Shown in pieces: positions 13,111-24,817 of a DNA stretch of 64,000 nt. This DNA comes from Lutjanus erythropterus (taxonomy: Eukaryota; Chordata; Actinopteri; Lutjaniformes; Lutjanidae), in contig CM034603.1 of NCBI GenBank assembly GCA_020091685.1, positions 27,124,298 through 27,188,297 of the forward strand, given 5' to 3'. Every line of letters starts with the position of its first letter. The first letter of the stretch is position 1. Below the pieces are notes generated by a model. The model saw nothing but the letters and a program-made list of their open reading frames with translations, was not told the DNA's origin and did no database searches. Made by a program: the position numbers and the translations under genes.

Positions 13111-13539
13111 TAAATGCATTCGGCAGAAATAAAAAACTTACGTTAATGTTAACGTAGTCAACGGTCACATGACTTCACATCACCACCACTAAGTGACTAG
13201 TGTTTGTTGTGATGATGTTTAATGTCCCAGACAACTTTTATTGTCATATTTTAGCCACAACAGCCTTTTTTAATATTTCAAAATTTGTATGTTTACTGAT
13301 ATATTTTATGTCATGGAACAAAACGTGAAAATCTTACAAGCAGTCAAAATAGCAAGTTGGAGCCATAGATGGTATATAAAGTAGGTTGAATCCCTATTTA
13401 TTATTTCCCTCATTAATTTGGCATTAATTTGATATTTCATAAACATGAGATGGGAAAATGAAAACAGACATTCTGCACTAGAATGGAAATTTCAAAGGAG
13501 AACATACTGGTTGTAGCATTGTTGTTGAAGGATCCAGTA
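13111..13539. other. Non-coding, AT-rich, nothing recognised
   Basis: AT-rich DNA without recognised gene or repeat. GTTAACGTAGTC and inverse-like words near 13145 are too short to call. Confidence 0.5.
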
Positions 13540-13770
13540 TTTCAACTTAATCTCTGATGACATATGATGGCCATTTTATGATGTAGTGTAGTAAATATAT
13601 TTCATATTTCTCCTTTAAGCTTGTGTTAACCACAGATCTTATTTCAGGCATCTAACCAAAAACCCATTCAAAAAGCCCATTGACTTCGAAACGAGGGAGC
13701 CGGAGGTGCTAATATGCTAACTCATTTCCGGGTTTTAAGACTCATTCCTGCAGCACTCTATCCACACAAA
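13540..13770. repeat. Probable teleost interspersed repeat fragment
   Basis: The run TTTCAGGCATCTAACC, then AGCCCATTGACTTCGAAACG, then CTCATTTCCGGGTTTTAAGA resembles a repeat familiar from percomorph genomes. There is one copy here; the call rests on memory. Confidence 0.5.
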
Positions 13771-15724
13771 AAGAGATTTAATACACTGCAGTCTTGTCTT
13801 TTTTTAAACACATGACTCACCTCAAATATTTGATTTATTCAGCTAATATTGTCAAGCAGATTCCAAATGTACAGTCACACTGAGAATCTGAGGTCTTTTC
13901 CTAAAGTTTACTTGTAGTGAATGGATGATAATTCATATGGGGGCGTTGGTTGGCAGTCAAACTGAGTTCCTCTCCTGAGAGGAACATAAATAGCCTCCCA
14001 GGTGGTGGTGTGTAACTAAGTAAATGGTTACTAAGCCAAGGAGTGCTGGGCCCATGTAAATAGGGAGAGGAGAAGTGCCCATTGAGGTGTTGGCATGAGA
14101 GGAGGGCATTCAAGGGTAAGATGAACCTCAATCTCTTTTAGGGATTTTACTATTGTGACCCTGAAAGTTTTTCACTGAGTACATCAGCGTGCAAACTTTT
14201 AGCAAAACAATCCAAGGGAAACTTTTTTTTTTTTGCAGCTGATAAATAGATAAACAGGAATAAATCAATGTGAAGTGATGAATGAATAAGTAAAATGCCC
14301 TGTAGTCATTTGTCTGGTTGTATTCAGGCCTCATATTCCAGCCCTGTTCTGCAAATGAAGATGAGGGTGAGGGCAGCAAAGGAGCCGCGTCGTTCGGCGA
14401 GGCGTGTGCGTGTGTCAGTGTGTGTTTTCTTAATACTTGCTAGTATTAAGATATGATGATGAGCTGCCTGGATACCAGCAGAAAACAATAGAAGGGGGAA
14501 ACAAAGCAAACCCCTAAATCTGTCTGCCATTTGCGCTCACATACTGTACACACATGTCATGAGTATTCTGGCACAGTTACTGGGCCAGGGAAGTGCTGGT
14601 CTGGGGCCTGGCCCATTCTCCAGAGACAACCCCCCTCCTCCTCCACTGCCTCCTCCCTCCCCGCCCCCTTCCCCCTTCCTGTGCAGTCTGTGGACACAGT
14701 CTGAGGCGACAAGGTTGCACAACAGCCCGCAAAAAAACCTCCACTTTACAAACATGATCATAAAAAACACAGCCTGCCATTAGAAATCGGTTTAAGAAGC
14801 AAAAATAATTAGGAGGACTGTGATAATTGTGTCAAGGGGGAAATAGATCAGACGAATTATGGGAAGAACCAGAAAATCTTGCCGTGGCTTTGTTACTTTG
14901 CTGTTGGTTCATTTCAACATTGATCCACCCTTCCATCTGTCATCCTTTTCCTGCGCTCCTTCTTCAACTCTCCATTTCTTTCTCTCCTTCTTTCTTTCTT
15001 GGATTCAAGAGTGGAGGAGCCTTCTGGCTTTAACAGAGAGGGGATGAAGATGTTTATTCATCTGGAGGGTATTAGAGCCATGATTAAGGAGAGGAGGGAG
15101 TAGTACGGCTGATGCGACGTCTGCATCGCTCGTTCGTGGGCCGCCTGCGGGATTCTGGCCAACACACGAGGAAAACAAGAAATGAAGAAGAATGAAAAAA
15201 ACTTGTAGTGAAATCCGATTCTCTCGGGAAAGGACAGAAGTTTAAATTTTAGCCGTCTCTCTCGTTCTCAGTCTCACTCCTTGTCCTCACAGCTAAGCTA
15301 ATTATTAATGAATGCGGTTTCTGTTGAACCTTGGAGAGGTGTCAGCGCTGCAGTCACTGAGGGTTAAGAAATCTTGACATTTAAGACAGGGATGCATGAA
15401 AATACATCGTCTTGCTTGAGTTGATGCTTGTTTTTCTTCCCCCTCCCGCGCTCCTCTCTGAGATGCATGTTTTCTTCTCCCTCCTGGGCTGTCTCCAGTT
15501 GTTTTACCACTGACAAGCTGGGATGGCGTTGAGGAGTTATCAAATAGAGCCACAGTGTATTAATCAGGGGAGCTGAAGGTCATGGGTCAGGAGGCAGGGT
15601 CAGGCTTTTTCTGATAAATGCTAATGCTAAAGCTAACACACACACAGGTCCTGGGCTGTTCGTCCATATGCATGTGATTTTCATCGCCTCAGCAGAAAGG
15701 AAAAAAGAGATGTGATATTTTTGG
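13771..15724. other. Non-coding, pyrimidine-rich stretch at 14625-14680
   Basis: No gene recognised. A C/T-rich stretch (CCTCCTCCTCCACTGCC onward) at 14625-14680 has minus-strand G-run potential. A TTTC/TCC-rich patch lies at 14960-15000. 14340-14560 and 15060-15160 are unique-looking. Confidence 0.55.
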
Positions 15725-16091
15725 TCGCACTTTATTTTTAAGACATAACAAACCATTCTTTGTCTGAAATTAGACAAAACTAGAAATAATAGATTCTTTA
15801 CTAGTTGTTTAATTAGGGACACATTCCAAATAAACTGTCCTGTAAAAGTGTATTGATTCCCACTGTAAGGCCTTTATAAGACTTTATCAGAGGGTGTTTA
15901 TGGACACATTACAACAGAAATGTACAGTGAAGTAAAGTGAAATGTGGCCGTAAGTATCCTCTAGTAAAGTCTAATAGGGGTCTAATAAAGGGTCTAATAC
16001 TGTCTAATGAGGAACTAATTTCTAATTTTTGTCTACTTTGATACAAAGTGAAGCTTGTTACAGTTCAGTAGCGTACTGTAAAATAAAGTGC
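15725..16091. repeat. Non-autonomous DNA transposon, family F, copy 1
   Basis: Ends are inverted: left GTCGCACTTTATTTTTA, right TACTGTAAAATAAAGTGC. The interior word ACAAAACTAGAAATAATAGA recurs in copy 2 at 60912-61490. No coding potential. Confidence 0.8.
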
Positions 16092-16634
16092 AGCTGACTT
16101 TTTTATGGGCATTTGGCAGACTAACTGCCCTTTTTCAAAATATTCCCAGTGTGCTGAAACGTAGATCCAAGTGTCTGAAGTTAGCCTGAATAAGTGAAAT
16201 AATTTTTAGTTGAAGTCTAGCCCAAGTTTTATGGGTCACTATGAGGTAGTTTGATTAAAAAGAATTAGACCCTATTTTCCGAATTCACTGTGTGCTGTGT
16301 TTGGTTTTAAGTAATGGATAGCGCCTTGTGAAACTTGCAGAGCAAACCCTATTTTAATGAAGCAACCATACAGTAACTCAGCATATTTCTGTATGCACAA
16401 CAATTTTTTTCTTCTCGGAGCTGATCACATAAATCAAAATTGCGTGAGTAACTAAGAGCGGGGGCAAAATAATAGAGCATCCAAGTAAACTCTTGCTCCA
16501 TGAGGAAATATTAATAGAGTTGCAGTATATAGAAGTACAGCAGCATCTCTCATAGTGGCTGAGTGACTGAGTGACTGACTGGCTAGCTGACTGTCCACTG
16601 GGTCCTGCGCCTGGTCTGCCGCAGTGTTGAGGGA

Positions 16635-16671
<37 letters not shown>

Positions 16672-19014
16672 GCTCCCCTGCCTATTGAAGCCCAGCCCAG
16701 CCCAGTCCCGCCTGGCCCAGCACTCCCTTAGAGCCAGTGCAGTGAGGCAGGCGGTGAAGGGCCATGCTGGGGGACAGATTGTCGTCCTCCTCTCTCCCCC
16801 TGGGAGGCTCACTGTGGCTGCTGGTCCAGCCAAGACCTGGGGAACAGCCTCCTTCCTGTTTGTGCTGTAGTCGTACCTGAAGTGGTCAACTGTCCTTCCT
16901 CTCCACACCAACCAGCCTCTCTGTTCTACAGGAGATGACACCATAACCACCACCACCGCTCTCCCACACACACAAACTGCTCCACCTACATCCTAAACAC
17001 AGCTCAAACCAGCTTGCATTGCAGCAAAGCTTCATACTGGCTGCCTGTTTCAAACCTATGAATGAATACTGTATAACATGCTGACTATATAAAATATTCC
17101 ACTTAACTAAAATGTAGTTTTGTGTTATTGATAGTGTCTATTAAATTAATGTACATTTATTTAGCTAATGAGGCATAGTGTGAAGTGCATTTAATTTCCA
17201 ATATGATTCACTTCTAATAATTGGAGTACTTCAAATAAAGCAAAATTCAACTGAAACATAAACATCAGTCCCCAGACCTACCCACTGCACACTGCATAGT
17301 AACCTGTTATGAACCCTACATTCACCTTTCTTAAATAATGGTGTAATTATATGTGACCCTTTTTTCTCTATTAAAAATAAGACTTAATTTTAAATGTAGC
17401 CAAACAAAGCACTCCTGACAATATAATTTCTTATCAACCCAGTCTCTGTGACCTTGTGCTGCCCTGAGATAACACTTGTGCCCTCTGATGTGTATACACA
17501 ACAGGCAGGACCAAACAAAAGGATACAAGACAACTTCAATACTAATTTTATAAAAAAAAAAAAAAAAAAAAGTCAACCAAAGAAAACCTTGGTTGATTGA
17601 AATTATACCTACTCTTCAACCAATCCATTTGGCGATGGAGAAAAAAATCTGCACTTTAACTGTATATTAATGAGAGTCTTAACATTCACATAGTTTCTCT
17701 TGGCTGTTCTTCAAAATTACAGCATTAGTCCAACATCACCCCAGCCTGTTGGAAATAATAGGTTAAGAAGTGCTTTTTCGGAAACTCGCAAATTCCAAAC
17801 TTCCAGTTCCAATTAAATCTACCGTAACGCATGAGGACAACGGGGAGATGAAAAAGGAGATGAGCATATCTATCTGTCTGTTTGTCATTGTTCACAGAGA
17901 CTCCAGTCTGCAGTGTAAGTGTGATAGTATTTCTTAAACGGTAAAATATGTCTAACAGCATCTTTGGTCATCAATATCTGGTGTTCAGTTTAAGCGTGTT
18001 GCAGTGACCTCAATGTAATAGCATGCAGTAGTTACAGAGGATAAGAAATGTGTTGTCTGGCTGTAAGTCATCTCTGGCAGGCTTTCAGAGTTCAAACACT
18101 TATGGATTGTTACATGATGCTAATTTTGTATCAACATCCTCCTTCGTTTTAGAGGTCAGTCATTATTATTGTTTGTCATCATTAGTATATTATTCAGCTT
18201 GTCCGTGTTGGTGGAAAGACATCAGTTGCAGCAGGGACACATCTCTGCGATAAGTAATGGAATTCCACTTTTCATTGTGTCTCACTATCATGGAAAGAAA
18301 AAGCCTAGTAAAGGATGACTGGCCGCCCTACTTTTCCTCCTCTGGCCTTCCATTTGTCTAACTTTCCTGGGACGCCACTGGGGCACTGTGATTTCTGGGA
18401 CAGTGACCAAGTGCTCCTGTCTGAGCTGGGGGACGTGGGTAATGTGGACAAAGTAGTTGACAGTTTGCCGCTTCCCCATGGTTGAGAGACAGAGCCATGA
18501 GGGCCAGAATAATGGACACCCAGACCACAGAGTCAGGACAGCGCTTGATGTTCCAGCTCTTTGTGTCAGGCCCTGTGTGAAAAAATCCCCATTGACTGCA
18601 GTTTTTTGGGGGTTGTGTGTGTGTTCATTTTTCCTCTAAGTGTGTGTGTAAATGTGTTGTGTACATGTTGTTAGGCCAGAGTAACTCACAGCTACAGCAC
18701 TGATGAAACCCCGGGAAGTGAATCCTTATTTCATCTGCTGTTTTTCTACCTTCGTTCACTAAAAGATAGCATCCTTGTTTGCTGCTGCTCTAGTCGTCTC
18801 ACAACTCAACCCCTCCTTCTCATCCTGTAGCATAGTGGATTTGATTGATCTGTAGCAAGGGGGGGCAGGGACCTGACATTTCTCAGTGATGTGTAAAAAA
18901 CATATTGTGTTTGCTAAGGAAAAAAAGAGGAAAAGAGGGAGACAGGCTGAGTATAAACACAGCACACACCCACACACCCACATAGACAATACTATGTACA
19001 GTATGTGACATGTA
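16092..19014. other. Non-coding; (CA)n and A20 tracts
   Basis: CA microsatellite at 16639-16668 and A20 at 17552-17571. A perfect 8-bp stem with an 8-base loop lies at 17573-17596 (TCAACCAA / TTGGTTGA). No gene recognised; a 197-codon minus frame here is carried by the CA repeat. Confidence 0.6.
16639..16668. repeat. (CA)15 microsatellite
   Basis: Uninterrupted CA dinucleotides. Confidence 0.95.
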
Positions 19015-19036
19015 TTAAATGATAAATAGCTGCTTC

Positions 19037-20200
19037 TTTAAAGGGATAGGGTGGATTATTTGAAGTGGGGTTGTATGAGGTAAATCAGTGTATCAGTCAG
19101 TGCCCCCAGAGTGGAGATGCAAAGAGGAGTACCAGCATGTAAGCTAAGCAATAAACTGCTGTGGACAGGGTCAGCAGCAAAACCCAATTTAGTTTAAGTG
19201 CATTCTATATTTATAATATTTTCAGAGCGTTACTTTGCTCTCAGACAAACTTTTCTGATTGGAAACTGCTGTTATATGAGCCAAATATCGCTCTCACCAA
19301 ACTCCATAAGACAACTCAGTAATTTAACTTTGCAGAACACACGAGTTACTGGTCTTCCGCTGACTTAATCTGTCTGTTGGTTTGTGTTATTGTGTGACTT
19401 CAGTGTATTAAAAGGTTAGTTTGGATTCACCAAAGTCACACAGTATAACACAAACAAACCAACCGATCAAGGCAGTGGAAGACCAACAACTCCCATGTTC
19501 TGTGAGGTAAAATTACTGATTTTGCCTATGGAGTTTGGTTTGCAGTTTGGAGAGAGCGATATTTGGCTTACCTAACAGCAGTTTCTCATTGGAAAATGCT
19601 GTTTGATGCCAAAGTAAAGCAATGAAAATATTCTGAATATAGCACGCACTTAAGCTGATACTGACTTTTTAGGTTGCCCCTCTCTGTTTCTCTAAACTAG
19701 GGGAGTGTGGACTGGTATGTACTGTCAAGATTCCACCATTCGATTTCAATTTTAAGGTCACGATTTAATCTGATTTTCCAATTTAAACATTTTTTTTAGC
19801 ACAGACAGCTATGCCATTGTTAAACTATCTAGTCTTGATTTTATAAAGCTCAACAGATCATTGGTTTTATGGCCTGACAAGTGTTGTTTACATTTTCAAA
19901 TTTCTCTTTAAAAAGATAGTTGTTATGGTATCAAGTCTTATAGAACAGCCAGTAAGCTACGCTGTGTCGTCTTTAAAGTTTTGTTTTTTCTTCAGACATG
20001 CTGGATGCAATAAGGCATGTAGAGAAAAAAATACTGATACAATTGCTGATTCTGGCATTGATTTCTATTAATGAAATTAAAAGCTCATTTTGATCAATTT
20101 TTCATTTAATAATTACATCTTGATACCCCTAATCTACAGTAGCTAATACACTGAATATCTCATACAACCCCACATCAAATAATCCAAACTATCCCTTTAA
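19037..20200. repeat. Foldback element, family A, copy 3, with internal insertion
   Basis: Left end TTTAAAGGGATAGGGTGGAT, right end AATCCAAACTATCCCTTTAA. The arms meet near 19410 (TATTAAAAGGTTAGTTTGGA). The right arm is split by foreign DNA at about 19722-20133. The element is bounded by imperfect 28-base direct repeats (19015-19042 and 20197-20224, three mismatches) that overlap its termini. Confidence 0.88.
19722..20133. repeat. Insertion nested in family A copy 3
   Basis: Interrupts the right arm of the foldback element between GGTATGTACTG and ATCTACAGTAGCTAATACA. It begins TCAAGATTCCACCATTCGAT and ends TCTTGATACCCCTA, so its ends are partly inverted (CAAGAT / TCTTG). Probably a small hAT-like non-autonomous element. 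The type is inferred. Confidence 0.6.
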
Positions 20201-20224
20201 ATGTTAAATAGCAGCTCCTTTAAA

Positions 20225-21424
20225 TACCTCCACTTGTGTTTATTTGTGTGTATTAATCAGCCGCACAGTGCAAAAAGCCACATCTAGCCACCTGGCACTT
20301 TTGTTGACAGCTACTGGGAATTATCAGTGTTTCATTTTGACTGGATTTGATGTCTTAAAACAGGGATGTAGCAGGACTACTGTGAGTAAAGCCCAGCACT
20401 GGGCCTCTTCCAATAGCTCTGTGTCCTCTGAGCTCTCGGTCCTGAATCAACTGAGTGATTTGTTCATCTGACTGGAATTAGTCCCAAAAAAATCGACCAC
20501 CCCCTTTTTCTCCCTCTCTCAGTCAGGGAGAACGGAGTCTTAGCTAATGCAAAAACTTCTTTCACTACCTCCTCTATTAGATCTTAAGTGGTTGTGTCAC
20601 AAACAGGGCCGTACATGATAGCGTGTTGTTCAGACACACATTGCTATTTGGGCATCAGAACAGGAAAAGCGTTGAGATGACACATGCATTGTCTCGTGGG
20701 AGAGGCTCACTACTTTTCCCAGTAACTGTAAAAAGATCCCCTCTCTGAATATGAAGTGGGGTCATGGTGTTACATCAGACAAGTTGTCAGCTTTTTGTTT
20801 ATTCATTGAATCCCCAATCCCCAATGTGCCACAAATACACTCACACAAACACATCTCTTATGACAACCACTACGTACAGATCTCCGGTACAACACACAGG
20901 AAGATAAGGTTTTGGCGGCTGAAAGCATGGCCATGCTTTGCTTCACTAGAGTGGCTTTTGAACAAAGTCTAGCTCGCTATAGAAGCGGCAGATGACTGAT
21001 AGCAAAAACACTTTTCTGATAAGATAAGGTCCTGGACCTGGATAAGAGTTTGGCTTCCTAAATAGAAGAGATGTACTATGTTGCTGTCAGGCAGTGATAA
21101 GCCATCTTGAACTGCTTCCAGGACCTCAGACACGAAGGTCCGGGCGCCAGCAGCGAGTTATTCCCAAATCACGGTCCCTGAAAGGTTTTGGGAGGGTGTA
21201 TTACTGGATAAAAACAATAGAACAAATGCCTGTTTAGTAAGCTATGGTTAAGAGAGGGCTTTGTCAAAGTTTTGTCTCTGTTAAAAAAAAGTAAGTAAGT
21301 AATTATGTAAGTAAAACTTTATATAATGATTGCACTTTTCAAAATATATTTCAAAGTGCTTCCCAATACCACAAAACAACCGGATCTGTCTGAACTGAAA
21401 TGAATACATTACAGAACACTTACC
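20225..21424. other. Non-coding, nothing firm
   Basis: No gene recognised. 21300-21380 (AACTTTATATAATGATTGCA, CAAAGTGCTTCCCAATACC) resembles the end of a common fish short repeat, low confidence. Confidence 0.5.
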
Positions 21425-22207
21425 CATAGTACTTATCCATAGTCAGTGTATTAATTACAGTTTGAAGAAGCAGAGAGGGGCACCAGAAGGGACGCTAAAC
21501 AATGGACTGTGGACAGGGTCAGCAACAAAACGTATTTCTGCAACTTAAAAGGCTGACCCATAAAATTCAGTATCAGTTTACGTGTATGCTCTATTTTGAG
21601 TATTTTCACCACCTTACCTTGCCTTTTCTGATGAGAAACTGCTGTTGTATGAGCCAAATATTGCTCTCTCCAAAAGCAACCAAACTCAATAGGCAAAATC
21701 AATCATTTTACCTTGCAGATCACAGGAGTGCACAGGAGTACTGCTGCCTCACTCCATCAGTTTGTTTGTATTATTGCGTGACTTTGGTGTTTTAAAATGT
21801 TAGTTCTAAATCACTGAAGTCACACATTACCACATAGTAACTAACTGATCAAGACAGCAGCATACCAGCAACTCAAGTGTTCTGTACAGTAAAATGACTG
21901 ATTTCGCACATGGAGTTTGGTTATAGCGATATTTGGCTTATATAACGGCGGTTTCCCATCTGAAAAGACTGTCTGACAGCATTCAAAATGTTCTCTAAAT
22001 ATAGGGTATACACTTGATATTGATTTTTTTAGATGGGTCTTTTTTTAGGTGTTTAAAATACATTTTGCTGCTGACCCTGTCCACAACAATACAATGCTGT
22101 ATCTCAAGACTGGGGGAGTCCTGACTGCCACCTACTATAGGCAATAAACTGACCATGAATAAGTACCTCATACAACCCCGCTTAAAAAATCTGAACTATC
22201 GCTTTAA
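21425..22207. repeat. Foldback element, family A, copy 4
   Basis: Lacks the first part of the left terminus, starting at ATAGTACTTATCCATAGTC. The right end is complete (CTGAACTATCGCTTTAAG). The centre is near 21795 (TTTTAAAATGTTAGTTCTAA). The left arm has GCAGAGAGGGGCACCAGAAG and the right arm has the inverse landmarks GACTGGGGGAGTCCTGACTG. Confidence 0.88.
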
Positions 22208-24121
22208 GCATGGAAAGTTTTCCACTAAATCATCTACAATGAAAATTCTGCATATTGTGTGGTATTTTATGGCAAAAATGACTCTTTGCTTGAATACATC
22301 AGTTAAAATTGGCAAGACAGATGTGTGTCTTGGTTTCAGAGTAACAGAATACCTTTGCTGAGCACTGTCTGTGCATATAGATTTTTATGGTATTTTGGCG
22401 AAAGGCCATGTCTGTTCCAAGGGTTTCTTGCAGTATTTACGCTGCTAAATGTAAAAACCAAACATCCTAGCTCTATTCCCAATGCATTCAACATGAGAAT
22501 TAATTACACCTTTTGTCTTTCTTTTTCATTTTTTGGCAAATATACATGATAGGCATTGAGGCTGTCTCTAAGTCCATTATCAGACACATACATTTTTGTT
22601 GTACACTTTTGCAACAAAAGGGGATTTAACTGGATTTGAATATGTATAACTCCACAAATCATATGTAGCCTTCCGTCTGATTTTGCACTCTGCTCACACT
22701 ATGACAGAGCGGTATCTGTCCACAAAGAATACAATTGTAATAATTCTTTCCAAATTATGCATATCATTTAGCACTTAAAATTTAGAAACAATATTTGCCA
22801 CCATATGTATTATAGTCCAAAGGGAAACAATGTCATCAGGAAAATTAATGACTCGCTCTTTTAGAAATATATTTATATATCTCGGTAATTCTCAAATACA
22901 TTAATTGCATAAATCAAAACTCTCTTCGGGGGGTTTGAAAGTTATGCGGCTGTGTACGGAAATGGCAAACTTACCTGTTCTCAGCATTGAGGATTTGTAT
23001 TTGAACAGGAGTATTTACTCTGGGAAAGGGTGCTATAAATGAACATAGAGGAAGTAGTGCACAAAGAGTAATTCAGACTGGCTTGGAGGAAACTGAGACC
23101 TGCGTGTGAAGGGGGAATTTTTAGTGGTTTCTTTTGCCACAGAAGAAAAAATAAACACCAATTTGTTCATAGCTGTTTCAAATGTCTTTATACACTTACA
23201 TATATGGATTCCTTGAACTTGACTTTTTGTTGAATTCCTTTAGGTTTTCGTGCACTGTGGCTTATCTTATTAGTAAATATGGCTATGGCACATTTCATGC
23301 CATCCCCTATAGAAGCACTCCAAATGAGGTTGTTTTGTTCCATATAGGAGACATTTAAAAAGAGAAAGAGGGAGGGGGTAGGGACAGAACTCCCAGAGAG
23401 GGACAGGCCTTAAGATGGAGGTCTTCCTCCCAGGACGTGACAGGCTGTTGGCTGGAGGATGCTCAGGAAGGCCTTGGCAGACCAACAAAGACAGCCCTTC
23501 AGCTGCAGGGTGTAGTTTTTCAGGCCCCAGCATCCCCTTTGGCAGCAGCACAGAGAGTGCTGGCGTGCACAGGCCCCCGGCCCGAGAGACAGGGAAGTAA
23601 GGCCCGTTCTTTTATTTACTCAGGCTGCTGCTGAGGCCTGGGCATTTCTTGTCTGGGTGAAGAAGGAAAAAAACAAGTCTCTCTCTCTCTTTCCTCTTGA
23701 GGTCTCCTGAGGAAGATTGCTCTTTCATCTACAGTTGTTCACACACTTGTTTCGGCCATTGTGCTAGTATCTGTTTCTATGCTATGTGTGCACGTATGTC
23801 TGCACATGTATATGTTTGTTACTGTGAGGGAGTGTGCGGTGTGCACACTCGCACTCTTATGTGTGTGTATTACTGAGTGTGTGTGAGTAAAACTATAGTA
23901 AGTCTCACTATGTGGGATAATTGCACCTGAAATGTACAGCTTCAACTCCAGATGCCCTAAAACAGATGTGATTCTTTCTGCTCTTTTTAAAAAAAAAAAA
24001 AAAAAAATCAGGCATTTTGATGGCCATCACTGCAAAACAAAGGATTTACTGACTGCATGTTTAGCAGAAGCTCTGCGTTGTTGGTCCAACACACATACAA
24101 AATATTTCAAGGGATTAATTT
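22208..24121. other. Non-coding; GC-richer block at 23390-23640
   Basis: AT-rich DNA, then a GC-richer block at 23390-23640 with no recognised repeat, a GT-rich stretch at about 23785-23890 and A19 at 23989-24007. No gene recognised. Confidence 0.55.
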
Positions 24122-24817
24122 CAGGTTGTATGAACTACTCAGTAGTCAGTGTATTCGCTAAATACCAGTCGGCATGCCCCCAGTTTGGAGAAGCAGAGAG
24201 GGGCAGGGTCAGCAGCAAAAGATCTTTTCTCAATTTAAAAAAGTCCCACCTAAAAACATCAATATCATTTGAGTACACACTGTATTTAGAATATTTACGC
24301 AACTTTATTCTATATATTCTAAATACAGTGCGTACTCAAATGACAGTGTTTTCCAATGGGAAACCATCACTTTCTCCAAACCAACCAAATTCCATGAGTG
24401 AAATTTTACCTCACAGAACAATTTACCGCTGTCTGAGTCTCCTGTTTGGTTTGTGTTGTTCTGTGACTTCAATGAGTTGAAACTCTCTTTTTTAAAACAT
24501 CGAAGTCACACAGTAACACAACAAACCAGTCAAGGCAGCAATAGATCAACAACTCCTGTGCTCCGCATGGTAAAATGACTGATTTTAACCATAGAGTTTG
24601 GAGATTTGCAGAGAGCAATATTTGGATTATCTAACATCGGTTTCTTGTCTGAAAAAGTCTGATGGCAAAGTGGTGAAAATATTCTAAATCTAGCATAGAC
24701 TTGAACTGATACAGATTTTTTTTCCTCTGGGGGCATGCCTACCAGTCTCTACTGTAGGTAATACACTGACTATTGATAAGTACCTCATACATCCCCACAC
24801 TGAATGATCTGAACTAT
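24122..24817. repeat. Foldback element, family A, copy 5
   Basis: The most decayed copy, truncated at both ends (left starts GGTTGTATGAACTACTCAG; right ends CTGAACTATAAA). The centre is near 24485. A secondary small palindrome at about 24275-24345 pairs CACTGTATTTAGAATATTT with its inverse ATATTCTAAATACAGTG. Confidence 0.85.

Noticed and set aside
16378-16971. 197-codon minus-strand open frame
   Set aside because: Kept open by the CA microsatellite (Cys-Val run); no recognisable domain and no splice or start context.
17573-17596. Perfect 8-bp stem with 8-base loop, possible terminator-like hairpin
   Set aside because: Short hairpins are common by chance; follows an A20 tract and has no gene context.
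23932-24480. 182-codon frame
   Set aside because: Runs through an A19 tract and the left arm of family A copy 5; not a protein.
1161-24817. Regularly recurring similar blocks that could suggest an array
   Set aside because: Spacing is irregular and each block is a palindromic transposable element; not a CRISPR or satellite array.
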